Of a stretch of 64,000 nt of DNA, positions 9,069 through 17,207 are shown in pieces; position 1 is the first letter of the stretch, and the number at the start of each line of letters is the position of its first letter. Below the pieces are notes generated by a model that searched no databases, was not told where the DNA came from, and worked only from the letters and a program-made list of their open reading frames with translations. Source of the DNA: Tamlana flava (GTDB lineage Bacteria; Bacteroidota; Bacteroidia; Flavobacteriales; Flavobacteriaceae); assembly GCF_041287255.1 (NCBI RefSeq), contig NZ_JBGGTX010000003.1, forward strand, positions 248,001 through 312,000, read 5' to 3'. Both the position numbers and the translations under genes were made by a program.

Positions 9069-9479
9069 TTATCGCAATCGATCAACAGATTTTACAAGAT
9101 CTTCATCCTTCTTGATGGCTTTATTGGCCAAAGCCAATAACACGATAGAAACAATAGGGAGAAGCATCCCAATACCTTTCTCAGAAACCGCCGTTTCTCC
9201 AGATATAGTTAGCGATTGATACACGAAAAATCCTAGTAAAAAAAAGTTTAATATGATGTTAAGTCGACCCAAAACAAACTGGGACTTCCTATTTTTATAT
9301 CTAAATATTGCTACTAATGAAAAAAATGCCGAGGCTAAAAAGGCTGCAAACACATAATTAGTGTCATTTGCAAACACTGTAACACCCGCTTCTGTTTTCC
9401 ATAATTCAAACACAAAAATCAAACCCCCAGAAACCCCTGTGGCCAATAAAAGATAGATGGTTTGAATGCGCTGTATCAT
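9069..9479 (-). CDS. DUF4293 family membrane protein
   Basis: A 136-residue protein with four predicted membrane helices, starting MIQRIQTIYLLLA, which is the conserved beginning of the DUF4293 family of Bacteroidota. The C-terminal tail is charged (NKAIKKDEDLVKSVDRLR). No enzymatic motif is present and the role is unknown. It is divergent from rho; a minus-strand TATTTTTG box at 9509-9502 could be its -7 element. Confidence 0.82.
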   Translation of the reverse strand: MIQRIQTIYLLLATGVSGGLIFVFELWKTEAGVTVFANDTNYVFAAFLASAFFSLVAIFRYKNRKSQFVLGRLNIILNFFLLGFFVYQSLTISGETAVSEKGIGMLLPIVSIVLLALANKAIKKDEDLVKSVDRLR

Positions 9480-9546
9480 GCTTTTTTCAAAAACTAGACC
9501 GCAAAAATAATAGAATTAACGCTAAAAAATAAAATAAAGTTGTATT

Positions 9547-9636
9547 ATTGCAGTAATAATTCTCAACAACCGCAGAGACAGGCGGTTATTTCTTCAGAAT
9601 AAAAAATCAATTTTTTTCAGAAATACCCAAGGGTAT
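9547..9636 (+). promoter_or_regulatory. rho leader with two hairpins
   Basis: The 186-bp gap before rho contains two hairpins that no gene explains. AACCGC (9568-9573) pairs with GCGGTT (9582-9587) around an 8-nt loop, and ATACC (9623-9627) pairs with GGTAT (9632-9636) around CAAG. A near-consensus -7 box (TATTATTG, 9544-9551) lies just upstream, so both hairpins would be in the transcript. A role in rho autoregulation is an inference. Confidence 0.4.
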
Positions 9637-9665
9637 ATCAAAACAAAATATCCAATTAAACATCA

Positions 9666-11261
9666 ATGTTTGAAATTTCACAGTTAAAAGAAAAGAAACT
9701 CTCTGATTTACAAGAGATTGCAAAAAAATTGAACGTTCCAAAGTATCGTTCTCTTAAAAAATTAGATCTGGTTTATCAAATCCTAGATCAACAAGCTGCA
9801 GACCCAAAAGCAGTAAAGGCTGTCGTAGCACCCGATGAATCTTCGGAAACAACAGACAATAAGCCAGCCAGACAACCAAGACAGCGTGTACAAAGAAACC
9901 AACCTCAGAAAAGTGATAACAATTCCTCTTCTGAAAACAAACAAGAGGCTTCGCAAAAAACAGAAGCCCCGCAACAACAATCAAAAGGCGATAATAGTTC
10001 TGGCCATAAAAACCAGAATGACAATCAGCAAAAATCTAACCAAGGCAACAAAAACCAACATAAAAGCCAAAACAAAAACCCAAAAAACAATATAGACAAA
10101 GGGAATAAAGACAATAGAAACCGGTACCGTGAGCCCGATTATGAATTTGATGCCATCATACAGAGTGAAGGCGTTTTGGACATTATGCAGGATGGTTATG
10201 GTTTTTTACGTTCATCGGATTACAACTATTTGTCATCCCCAGACGATATTTATGTGTCGCAATCCCAGATTAGACTGTTTGGACTAAAAAAAGGCGATAC
10301 CGTGCTTGGGCATGTAAGACCGCCTAAAGAGGGAGAAAAATATTTCCCTTTAATTAAGGTGAGTAAAATTAATGGTCAATTGCCTAATGTGGTTAGAGAC
10401 CGTGTGGCTTTTGAGCATTTAACACCTTTGTTCCCACAGGAAAAATTCAATATCGCAGAAAAGCAAAGTACCATTTCAACCCGAATTATGGATTTGTTTT
10501 CTCCTATTGGAAAAGGGCAACGTGGTATGATTGTATCTCAACCTAAAACGGGCAAAACCATGTTACTTAAGGATGTGGCGAATGCCATTGCAGCAAACCA
10601 CCCTGAAGTTTATCAAATGATTTTATTGATTGATGAGCGTCCAGAAGAGGTAACCGATATGCAGCGTAATGTTCGTGGCGAAGTAATCGCCTCAACTTTT
10701 GATAAAGAAGCGCACGAACATGTAAAAATCGCAGATATCGTTCTTGAGAAGGCAAAACGTTTGGTAGAATGTGGCCATGATGTTGTTATTCTTCTAGATT
10801 CCATTACACGTTTGGCAAGGGCCTACAACACGGTTCAGCCTGCATCGGGTAAAATATTGAGTGGTGGTGTTGATGCCAATGCATTGCACAAGCCGAAACG
10901 TTTCTTTGGTGCTGCAAGAAATATAGAAAACGGTGGTTCTTTAACCATCATTGCTACGGCTCTTACCGAAACAGGCTCAAAAATGGATGAAGTGATTTTT
11001 GAGGAATTTAAAGGAACCGGTAATATGGAACTTCAATTGGATAGAAAAATTTCCAACCGTAGAATTTTCCCTGCTATCGATCTTACATCTTCAAGTACGC
11101 GTCGTGATGACCTATTGTTAGACGACAATACCATTCAACGTATGTGGGTGATGCGCAAATATCTTGCCGACATGAACCCTGTTGAAGCTATGGAATTCAT
11201 TAATGACCGATTCAAACAAACCAGAAATAATGAGGAGTTTTTAATATCCATGAATGGATAA
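9666..11261 (+). CDS. rho: Transcription termination factor Rho with disordered insert
   Basis: Rho is a hexameric RNA helicase that ends transcription. The 531-residue protein is longer than the roughly 420 of E. coli. Residues 1-43 form the N-terminal helical RhoN unit, residues about 44-158 are an Asn/Gln/Lys/Ser-rich disordered linker, the cold-shock-like RNA-binding domain follows (about 160-240), and the ATPase domain has P-loop QPKTGKT (292-298) and LLIDERPEEV. Such inserts are known in Bacteroidota Rho proteins. The gene has its own leader and ends in a perfect palindromic terminator. Confidence 0.97.
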   Translation: MFEISQLKEKKLSDLQEIAKKLNVPKYRSLKKLDLVYQILDQQAADPKAVKAVVAPDESSETTDNKPARQPRQRVQRNQPQKSDNNSSSENKQEASQKTEAPQQQSKGDNSSGHKNQNDNQQKSNQGNKNQHKSQNKNPKNNIDKGNKDNRNRYREPDYEFDAIIQSEGVLDIMQDGYGFLRSSDYNYLSSPDDIYVSQSQIRLFGLKKGDTVLGHVRPPKEGEKYFPLIKVSKINGQLPNVVRDRVAFEHLTPLFPQEKFNIAEKQSTISTRIMDLFSPIGKGQRGMIVSQPKTGKTMLLKDVANAIAANHPEVYQMILLIDERPEEVTDMQRNVRGEVIASTFDKEAHEHVKIADIVLEKAKRLVECGHDVVILLDSITRLARAYNTVQPASGKILSGGVDANALHKPKRFFGAARNIENGGSLTIIATALTETGSKMDEVIFEEFKGTGNMELQLDRKISNRRIFPAIDLTSSSTRRDDLLLDDNTIQRMWVMRKYLADMNPVEAMEFINDRFKQTRNNEEFLISMNG

Positions 11262-11283
11262 AAAAAGTAATTAATATAGACTT

Positions 11284-11315
11284 AAAAAGCCTCAACAATA
11301 TTGTTGAGGCTTTTT
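11284..11315 (+). terminator. Rho gene terminator hairpin
   Basis: A perfect inverted repeat GCCTCAACAA / TTGTTGAGGC flanked by five A and five T. It begins 23 bp after the rho stop and is the best intrinsic terminator in this part of the window, which is notable because it ends the gene for the factor of the other termination pathway. Confidence 0.9.
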
Positions 11316-11411
11316 GTATGCTCTTCATTCAACAACAGCATGGTTAATTTTGACATAAAAAAAACTCCCCATTACTGAGAAGCCTTTATATATTTTAAAC
11401 TTTAATCTTAA

Positions 11412-11663
11412 TTAAAGCGCAGCAACGTGTTTTGCCAAACCAGATTTTAAGTTAGAAGCTTTGTTAGCGTGAATGATGTTTTTCTTAGCTAATTTATCTA
11501 ACATAGAAACTACAGCAGGGAATAATTCTTCTGCTTCTTTCTTATCAGTTAACTCACGTAATTTTTTAATAGCATTACGAGTCGTTTTGTGTTGGTACTT
11601 ATTTACCACACGTCTTGATTCGTTTCTTCTAATTCTTTTTAATGCTGACTTATGATTTGCCAT
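11412..11663 (-). CDS. rpsT: 30S ribosomal protein S20
   Basis: An 83-residue basic helical protein starting MANHKSALKRIRRNESRRVVNKY, a standard S20 start, which binds 16S rRNA early in small-subunit assembly. It lies 27 bp downstream of tRNA-Glu on the same strand with no terminator between, so the tRNA and rpsT are probably made in one transcript and then processed. Confidence 0.96.
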   Translation of the reverse strand: MANHKSALKRIRRNESRRVVNKYQHKTTRNAIKKLRELTDKKEAEELFPAVVSMLDKLAKKNIIHANKASNLKSGLAKHVAAL

Positions 11664-11690
11664 AATGCTTTTTTATTTGTAAAATAATTG

Positions 11691-11762
11691 TAGCCCGTAG
11701 GGGAATCGAACCCCTCTTACCAGGATGAAAACCTGGCGTCCTAGCCGATAGACGAACGGGCC
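11691..11762 (-). tRNA. tRNA-Glu (TTC anticodon)
   Basis: A 72-nt cloverleaf can be folded by eye. The acceptor stem GGCCCGT/ACGGGCT has G1 opposite U72, the anticodon stem CCAGG/CCTGG carries loop TTTTCAT with anticodon TTC, and the T arm is AGGGG-TTCGATT-CCCCT. The discriminator is A73 and CCA is not encoded. Two consensus promoters lie upstream and rpsT follows. Confidence 0.95.
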
Positions 11763-11778
11763 ATTTGATTAGAGTGCG

Positions 11779-11811
11779 CAAATATAAATTAAAACCTACG
11801 ACACTTTTCAA
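11779..11811 (-). promoter_or_regulatory. Promoter of tRNA-Glu (proximal)
   Basis: On the minus strand TTG (11811-11809), 22 bp, then TATATTTG (11786-11779) matches the Bacteroidota -33/-7 pattern. The expected transcript start lies a few bases before the tRNA 5' end. Confidence 0.65.
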
Positions 11812-11839
11812 ATAACTTACAATGTTTCCATTGCGGATG

Positions 11840-11869
11840 CAAAAATACAACTATTTTTAAATGTTGCAA
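11840..11869 (-). promoter_or_regulatory. Promoter of tRNA-Glu (distal)
   Basis: A second match on the minus strand: TTG (11869-11867), 19 bp, TATTTTTG (11847-11840). Together with the proximal site it gives the tRNA-Glu and rpsT unit two tandem promoters. Confidence 0.55.
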
Positions 11870-11924
11870 GACCTGAATAATCTTTTTTTAAAAATTTTTA
11901 TTTTGCAATCTTTTTATTCAAAAA

Positions 11925-13418
11925 TCAGTACGCCTTTGCGAACAATACCCTGCGTTTTGAGGGCTTTCCGGAATACACACATGTTCCTTCTTCTTCCTTT
12001 CCTTCAAGTGGGATACACCTAATTGTTGCTTTTGTGAGCTCCTTAATTTTATCCTCGGTTTCGGCAGTACCGTCCCAATGGGCAGAAATAAACCCTGTTT
12101 TAGTTTCTAAAACGTTTTTGAATTCCTCAAAAGCATCAACTTCAGTGATATGCTCGTTTCTAAAATTCAAAGCATTTGTAAATAGCGCTGTTTGAATTTC
12201 ATCTAACAAGCCTTCCACCTTATCCTTCAAATTATCAAGAGCAACGACCTCTTTGGTCAATGTATCTCTTCTTGCAATCTCAACCGTACCATTTTCCAGA
12301 TCTCTTGGCCCGATGGCAATCCGCAACGGCACACCTTGCAATTCATGTTGTGCAAATTTCGCCCCTGGCCTGTGAGTTGTTCTATCATCATACTTAACCG
12401 TGATGTTTTTAGCACTTAAATCGCTCAGAATGGAATTGACTAATTCGGTTATGGCTTTTAAATCTTCTTCACTTTTATAAATCGGCACAACCACCACTTG
12501 ATTTGGCGCCAAACTTGGTGGTAAAACCAAACCATTATCGTCGCTATGCGTCATAATTAATGCCCCCATCAAACGCGTTGACACGCCCCAAGAGGTTGCC
12601 CAAACGTAATCTTGTTTACCATCTTTGTTGGCAAACTTCACGTCAAAAGCTTTGGCAAAATTTTGCCCTAAGAAATGAGAAGTTCCAGCCTGCAAAGCTT
12701 TTCCATCCTGCATCAAAGCTTCAATACAAAAAGTTTCATCGGCTCCAGCAAAACGTTCACTTTCTGTTTTCAAACCTTGAATAACAGGAATAGCCATGAA
12801 TTTTTCCACAAAAGTGGCATAGACATTATTCATGAGTTCTGCTTCGGCCATGGCTTCTTCTTTGGTTGCGTGGGCTGTGTGACCTTCTTGCCACAAAAAT
12901 TCAGCCGTACGCAAAAATAATCGAGTCCGCATTTCCCAACGCACCACATTGGCCCATTGGTTTATCAATAAGGGTAAATCCCTGTACGATTGAATCCAAT
13001 TTCTATAGGTACTCCAAATAATGGCTTCACTGGTTGGCCGTACAACCAACTCCTCTTCTAGCCTAGCTTCAGGATCTACACGTAACTTTCCTGGTTTATC
13101 GGGATCGTTTTGCAATCTGTAATGGGTTACTACAGCACATTCCTTGGCAAAACCTTCGGCATTTTTTTCCTCAGCCTCAAAAAGACTTTTTGGAACAAAC
13201 AATGGAAAATAAGCGTTTTGATGACCCGTTTCCTTAAACATCCTATCTAATTCAACCTGCATTTTTTCCCAAATTGCATAACCGTAAGGTTTGATTACCA
13301 TACAGCCCCGAACCGCCGAGTTCTCCGCCAAGTCTGCCTTTACAACCAATTCGTTATACCACTTGGAATAATCCTCTGCCCTACTAGTAAGTTTTTTACT
13401 CATATTAATGTTTGGCAC
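11925..13418 (-). CDS. proS: Prolyl-tRNA synthetase (archaeal/eukaryal-type, short form)
   Basis: A class II synthetase that charges tRNA-Pro. At 497 residues it lacks the large editing insert of the E. coli-type enzyme and matches the short archaeal/eukaryal type found in many Bacteroidota. Motif regions include VRPTSEAIIWSTY, the motif 2 segment ANVVRWEMRTRLFLRTAEFLWQ (shown in part), GTSHFLGQNFAKAF and WATSWGVSTRLMGALIM. The C-terminus ends in the family's zinc-site-like region with Cys residues around TIRCIPLEG and GTCVYSGKPS. It is transcribed alone from a consensus promoter. Confidence 0.95.
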   Translation of the reverse strand: MPNINMSKKLTSRAEDYSKWYNELVVKADLAENSAVRGCMVIKPYGYAIWEKMQVELDRMFKETGHQNAYFPLFVPKSLFEAEEKNAEGFAKECAVVTHYRLQNDPDKPGKLRVDPEARLEEELVVRPTSEAIIWSTYRNWIQSYRDLPLLINQWANVVRWEMRTRLFLRTAEFLWQEGHTAHATKEEAMAEAELMNNVYATFVEKFMAIPVIQGLKTESERFAGADETFCIEALMQDGKALQAGTSHFLGQNFAKAFDVKFANKDGKQDYVWATSWGVSTRLMGALIMTHSDDNGLVLPPSLAPNQVVVVPIYKSEEDLKAITELVNSILSDLSAKNITVKYDDRTTHRPGAKFAQHELQGVPLRIAIGPRDLENGTVEIARRDTLTKEVVALDNLKDKVEGLLDEIQTALFTNALNFRNEHITEVDAFEEFKNVLETKTGFISAHWDGTAETEDKIKELTKATIRCIPLEGKEEEGTCVYSGKPSKRRVLFAKAY

Positions 13419-13454
13419 AAATATTGTGACTTATTAAATAAAAAAATAGTTTGG

Positions 13455-13482
13455 CAAAACTAACTATTTTTGTGATGTTCAA
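13455..13482 (-). promoter_or_regulatory. proS promoter overlapping a divergent -7 box
   Basis: Minus strand TTG (13482-13480), 17 bp, TAGTTTTG (13462-13455) fits the Bacteroidota promoter and would give a leader of about 30 nt for proS. A plus-strand TATTTTTG at 13465-13472 lies inside the same stretch and faces the lipoprotein gene at 13501, so the two promoters overlap face to face. Confidence 0.6.
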
Positions 13483-13500
13483 CAATAAAATTAAAAAGAT

Positions 13501-14664
13501 ATGCAATTTAACAACTACATAAAAAGAAAAGCGCCAATGGTAGCCCTATTGGGTCTCTTTATTGGTTTAGCGTCTTGTGGTTCATACCAATATGTTGGCG
13601 TAGATGATGATGGTATTTATGGTGAACCCGAGAGACATGCAGTATATGAAAAGGCAGTTGTTGAAGTGCCAAACGAATCTAACAGCAGTTACTATAAAAA
13701 CTACTTCAAGACCAAGTCTATTGAAGCAGAAAGTTATAATGCTGAAGACGCTATTTTTACCGATATAGATGAATATGAAAGTAATGCCTATGTGGAGAAC
13801 GATACTATTATTGATAATGACTACCAAGGCTATGCCGGCTGGGGTCAAAACAGCAATAGCGTAACTATTAACTATATTGATAATGGCTGGAACAACTGGG
13901 GTTGGAATGCTGGTTTCGGTTGGGGCTGGAATAGTTGGAGGTACAATAGATGGGGCGGCTATTGGGGCTGGAATAACTGGGGTTGGAATAATTGGGGCTT
14001 TTATGATCCGTTTTGGAGTCCGTACTATGGAGGCTTCTATGGGGGCTGGGCCTACAATCCTTGGTATGGTGGCTTTTACGGATACCCATATAGATATGGC
14101 AGATATTACGGCTACAACAATTACTATGGAAATAGATATTACAACCGTCGAGGCCTATCTTATAGCGCTACCAGAAGAGGCAGCTATGCTAACAATTATT
14201 TAAGAGACAACTCTATCAGCAGACGTAGCTCAGTAAGCACCCAAAGTAGAACAAGTTCAAAATATAATACAACAGCCAGAAGAAGTAGCGTAAACAGAAA
14301 TTCTTCGGTTGCAACAAACAATAGAAGCTATAACCCTAACGGAACCCGTGTTCAATCGAATACAGTTAGAAGGAGTACTACTGTTAGAACGCCTTCAACA
14401 AACTCAACCCAAAGAGCGTCATCTTCAACATCAAGAAGAAGTTCAAGTTCAGTTTATAGACAGCCATCAAGAAGCAGTTCTAGTTCTGGAAATACATATA
14501 ACAGAAGGTCATCTTCTTCATCCTCAAGAGGCTCCACCTACACACCAAGTAGAAGTTCAAGTTCAGGATCTAGCGGATCAGTATCTAGGTCTTCTGGTAG
14601 CAGTAGCCGAGGCAGTAGTGGCGGAAGTTCAAGTTCATCAAGTGGTGGTGGAAGAAGACGTTAA
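13501..14664 (+). CDS. Low-complexity lipoprotein, Trp/Gly/Asn-rich then Ser/Arg-rich
   Basis: A 387-residue predicted lipoprotein with signal peptide and lipobox GLASC (Cys26, the only Cys in the protein). Residues about 60-115 are acidic. Residues about 115-200 are made of short WNNWGWN, GGFYGG and YGYNNYYGN units rich in aromatic residues. From about residue 205 to the end it is Ser, Arg, Thr and Gly, finishing GGSSSSSSGGGRRR. No enzyme fold is visible. A 25-bp gap separates it from the porin-like gene, so the two are probably co-transcribed. Similar low-complexity lipoproteins occur in flavobacteria, but I know of no function. Surface adhesion or matrix binding is a guess. Confidence 0.8.
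   Translation: MQFNNYIKRKAPMVALLGLFIGLASCGSYQYVGVDDDGIYGEPERHAVYEKAVVEVPNESNSSYYKNYFKTKSIEAESYNAEDAIFTDIDEYESNAYVENDTIIDNDYQGYAGWGQNSNSVTINYIDNGWNNWGWNAGFGWGWNSWRYNRWGGYWGWNNWGWNNWGFYDPFWSPYYGGFYGGWAYNPWYGGFYGYPYRYGRYYGYNNYYGNRYYNRRGLSYSATRRGSYANNYLRDNSISRRSSVSTQSRTSSKYNTTARRSSVNRNSSVATNNRSYNPNGTRVQSNTVRRSTTVRTPSTNSTQRASSSTSRRSSSSVYRQPSRSSSSSGNTYNRRSSSSSSRGSTYTPSRSSSSGSSGSVSRSSGSSSRGSSGGSSSSSSGGGRRR
13885..14145 (+). repeat. In-frame degenerate repeats coding Trp/Gly/Asn/Tyr units
   Basis: Units of the kind tggaataactggggt recur several times between 13885 and 14010, followed by gga/ggc-tat-rich units to about 14145. The repeats are degenerate at the DNA level but keep the reading frame and the alternation of aromatic residues with Gly or Asn. 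Confidence 0.6.
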
Positions 14665-14689
14665 TCCTATATTTTAAAGAAATAAACAA

Positions 14690-16246
14690 ATGAAAAAGTT
14701 ACAGTTACTATTCATAAGTATGCTTTCTATGTCTACAGTTTATGCTCAGGACATAAGTGATGCTATAAGATATTCACAAGATAATATTCAAGGAACCGCA
14801 CGTTTTAGGGCACTTAGTGGAGCCTTTGGTGCACTTGGCGGAGACATGAGTGCCGTAAGTTTAAACCCTGCGGGTTCTGCAGTATTTAGCAAAAGTCACG
14901 CGTCCATTTCAGGTTCAAATGTAGATGTCGAGAACAGTACTGGTTACTTTGGAGATTATACCAATAACAATGTTTCCAATTTCGACATTAATCAGGCCGG
15001 GGCTGCTTTTGTATTTGCCAACCGAAATACTGATTCTCCTTGGCGAAAATTTACACTGGCTGTTGCTTACGACAGAACCAATAATTATGACAATAGTTGG
15101 AATGCAGTAGGCCTAAACACCAATAATTTTGTTGTTGTAGACCCCAATGATGAAAATATTGAAATTGTCCCCGTTAATTCAATAGCTAATTATTTTTATC
15201 AGTATGCAACCGGTGTTCGATTGGGTGACATTTCGCTTATAGGCGATGAATTTATAGAAGAAGCTTATCAAGACATTGGCGATGTTTTTGGCTTTGCCCA
15301 CCAACAAGCCTTTTTGGGCTTTCAATCCTACATTCTTGATCCTGATGTAGATGATGACAATAACATGATGTACAATGCCACCAATACGGTACACGGAGGA
15401 AACTTCTTCCACGATTATTTTTACACTGCAACAGGATATAATGGAAAAGTATCATTTAATGTAGCAGCACAATATGATGACAACTTATATTTGGGCTTAA
15501 ACTTAAATTCACATTTTATAGATTACCAACGCACAACTTCTTTATTGGAAGACAATTCTAATGGCGGATTGATTACAGCCATTGACTTTGACAATACTTT
15601 ATCAACAACTGGTAACGGATTTTCATTTCAACTTGGAGGCATTATGAAGCTTAGCCAAGAATTTAGATTGGGAGTAACTTACGACTCCCCCACTTGGTAC
15701 ACCATAGAAGAGGAAACTACGCAGTACATAAATTCCAACTTGGCCAGTTCTGATATAGTTTACATTGAGGACATTATAAACATATATCCTCGCTATAAAC
15801 TACAAACTCCTTCAAAAATAATGGGAAGTTTAGCCTATGTATTCAGTAATCAAGGGTTAATAAGTTTTGATTATTCCAAAAAGGATTATAGCAAAACCAA
15901 ATTCACACCCGAAAATGATTATATGGATTTGAATAACGGTATTTCCAACGTTCTAACAAGTGCCGCGACTTATAGACTGGGCGCAGAGTACAAACATGAA
16001 CAATTTAGTTTTAGAGGTGGCTATCGCTTTGAAGAAAGTCCATATAAAAATGGAGTAACCGTTGGTGATTTAAATGGATATTCCTTGGGTCTAGGCTATA
16101 ACTTTGGAAATACCAAATTGGATGTTACTTATGATAAATCTGAACGTACTGACGAAACACCTCTTTACAATGTTGGTTTAATTGATACGGCAAGGGTAAA
16201 CAGAACAAACTCTAACATCACATTGACATTAAGTTTTAATATTTAG
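14690..16246 (+). CDS. OMPP1/FadL/TodX-family outer membrane protein
   Basis: A 518-residue beta-barrel protein with signal peptide MKKLQLLFISMLSMSTVYA. The N-terminus of the mature protein (SDAIRYSQDNIQGTARFRALSG, given in part) and the stretch GALGGDMSAVSLNPAGSAVF are the hallmark of the OMPP1/FadL family, which moves hydrophobic compounds such as long-chain fatty acids across the outer membrane. The C-terminus ends in an amphipathic strand with terminal aromatic-type residues (LTLSFNI), as expected for barrel insertion. It follows the low-complexity lipoprotein and is closed by a hairpin terminator. The substrate is unknown. Confidence 0.88.
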   Translation: MKKLQLLFISMLSMSTVYAQDISDAIRYSQDNIQGTARFRALSGAFGALGGDMSAVSLNPAGSAVFSKSHASISGSNVDVENSTGYFGDYTNNNVSNFDINQAGAAFVFANRNTDSPWRKFTLAVAYDRTNNYDNSWNAVGLNTNNFVVVDPNDENIEIVPVNSIANYFYQYATGVRLGDISLIGDEFIEEAYQDIGDVFGFAHQQAFLGFQSYILDPDVDDDNNMMYNATNTVHGGNFFHDYFYTATGYNGKVSFNVAAQYDDNLYLGLNLNSHFIDYQRTTSLLEDNSNGGLITAIDFDNTLSTTGNGFSFQLGGIMKLSQEFRLGVTYDSPTWYTIEEETTQYINSNLASSDIVYIEDIINIYPRYKLQTPSKIMGSLAYVFSNQGLISFDYSKKDYSKTKFTPENDYMDLNNGISNVLTSAATYRLGAEYKHEQFSFRGGYRFEESPYKNGVTVGDLNGYSLGLGYNFGNTKLDVTYDKSERTDETPLYNVGLIDTARVNRTNSNITLTLSFNI

Positions 16247-16264
16247 CCTACTTTATACCTAGCT

Positions 16265-16305
16265 AAAAGGGGTTGAATTGTTGAATTCGAGCCCTTTTGT
16301 TTTTA
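16265..16305 (+). terminator. Hairpin terminator after the OMPP1/FadL gene
   Basis: AAAAGGGGTTGAATT (16265-16279) pairs with AATTCGAGCCCTTTT (16284-16298) at 13 of 15 positions around the loop GTTG, followed by a T-run. It ends the lipoprotein and porin transcript. Confidence 0.85.
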
Positions 16306-16434
16306 CGGTTAGTTGATGCTCGTAAAAAGGATAATTAAATCTTGACTATCGGATTTCAAGAATCCCGAAATTTTGGCATTATCAAAACGCAAAAAAATGA
16401 AAATTTGTCAGAATCAGGTCAAAAAAAGCAGTTA

Positions 16435-16479
16435 AAAATGCCAAACTATCCCATTTTATGTTCTGGCATTTTATTTGCC
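16435..16479 (+). promoter_or_regulatory. Sigma-54-type promoter of hsp20 with overlapping inverted repeat
   Basis: TGGCATT-TTAT-TTGC at 16464-16478 matches the -24/-12 consensus with the invariant GG (16465-16466) and GC (16477-16478) exactly 10 bp apart. The expected start near 16490 gives a leader of about 34 nt. A 9-bp inverted repeat, AAAATGCCA (16435-16443) and TGGCATTTT (16464-16472), overlaps the -24 part and could be a regulator site. Confidence 0.55.
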
Positions 16480-16523
16480 TCTAGTAGAATGAAAAATAAA
16501 TGTTTAACTTAAATTTTTTAATT

Positions 16524-17000
16524 ATGAGCAATTTAGCAACATTACCGAAAAATGGAGGTTTAGCACATAAAAAAACATTGTCAAACTTCCCATCACTATC
16601 AAACTGGTTTGATGATTTTTCAATAGGCGAATTTCCATCATTATTTTCGTCAAATTTCAATACAGGAATGACCGTTCCAAAAGTAAATATTAAAGAAGAG
16701 GCCGATGCCTTTGTTGTAGAAATGGCAGTACCAGGATTGAAAAAATCCGATTTCAACATAAACTTAGAAAACAATACGTTGTCCATTTCTGCTGAACTTA
16801 ACGAAAATAATGAACATAAAGAGGAAGGCTATACCCGAAAAGAGTTTGGATACTCTTCATTCAAAAGACTTTTCACTTTACCCGAAACAGTTGAGGACAA
16901 CAAGATAAATGCTACCTACAATGAAGGTATTTTAAGCATTCATCTTCCTAAAAAAGAAGAGGCCAAACAAAAACCTCCAAGAAATATTAAAATTTCTTAA
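16524..17000 (+). CDS. Small heat shock protein, Hsp20/alpha-crystallin family
   Basis: A 158-residue ATP-independent holdase that binds unfolding proteins. The ATG at 16524 starts MSNLATLPKNGG; an upstream ATG at 16500 only adds a hydrophobic run and is less likely. The alpha-crystallin domain spans about residues 50-145, with VNIKEEADAFVVEMAVPGLKK at its start and GILSIHLPKKEE near its end, and a short PPRNIKIS tail. It is a single gene with its own sigma-54-like promoter and a terminator. Confidence 0.93.
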   Translation: MSNLATLPKNGGLAHKKTLSNFPSLSNWFDDFSIGEFPSLFSSNFNTGMTVPKVNIKEEADAFVVEMAVPGLKKSDFNINLENNTLSISAELNENNEHKEEGYTRKEFGYSSFKRLFTLPETVEDNKINATYNEGILSIHLPKKEEAKQKPPRNIKIS

Positions 17001-17028
17001 GCCAAAGAAAATTTTTAATGCTTTTAAT

Positions 17029-17056
17029 AACCTGCTTAATAAGCAGGTTTTTTTTA
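17029..17056 (+). terminator. Terminator of hsp20
   Basis: AACCTGCTT and AAGCAGGTT pair around AAT, followed by a run of T. Confidence 0.88.
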
Positions 17057-17120
17057 TTACCTTTTATTCCATAAAACCTTTATTGACAATATTTTAACCT
17101 ATTATTTAGCCGCACTCAAC

Positions 17121-17134
17121 ATGACAAATATCAT
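17121..17134. promoter_or_regulatory. ATGA-N6-TCAT palindrome upstream of the TonB gene
   Basis: ATGACAAATATCAT has the spacing of CRP/FNR-family operators (half-sites separated by 6 bp). It lies 74 bp before the TonB start. A closely similar site occurs upstream of the YceI and porin genes near 49545. The link to a CRP/FNR regulator is an inference. Confidence 0.3.
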
Positions 17135-17207
17135 AGTTATTCCGTTAGGTAAATAATAACTTTAATATATCTAAAAATACAATTAGATAACTATTAAATC
17201 TAGTATC

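Noticed and set aside
11650..11850. 66-codon frame across tRNA-Glu
   Set aside because: It reads through the tRNA and its promoter and has no family resemblance; the tRNA explains the sequence.
13877..14203. Glycine/Ile-rich frame within the low-complexity lipoprotein gene
   Set aside because: Low-complexity DNA leaves several frames open; only the frame with the lipoprotein signal makes sense.
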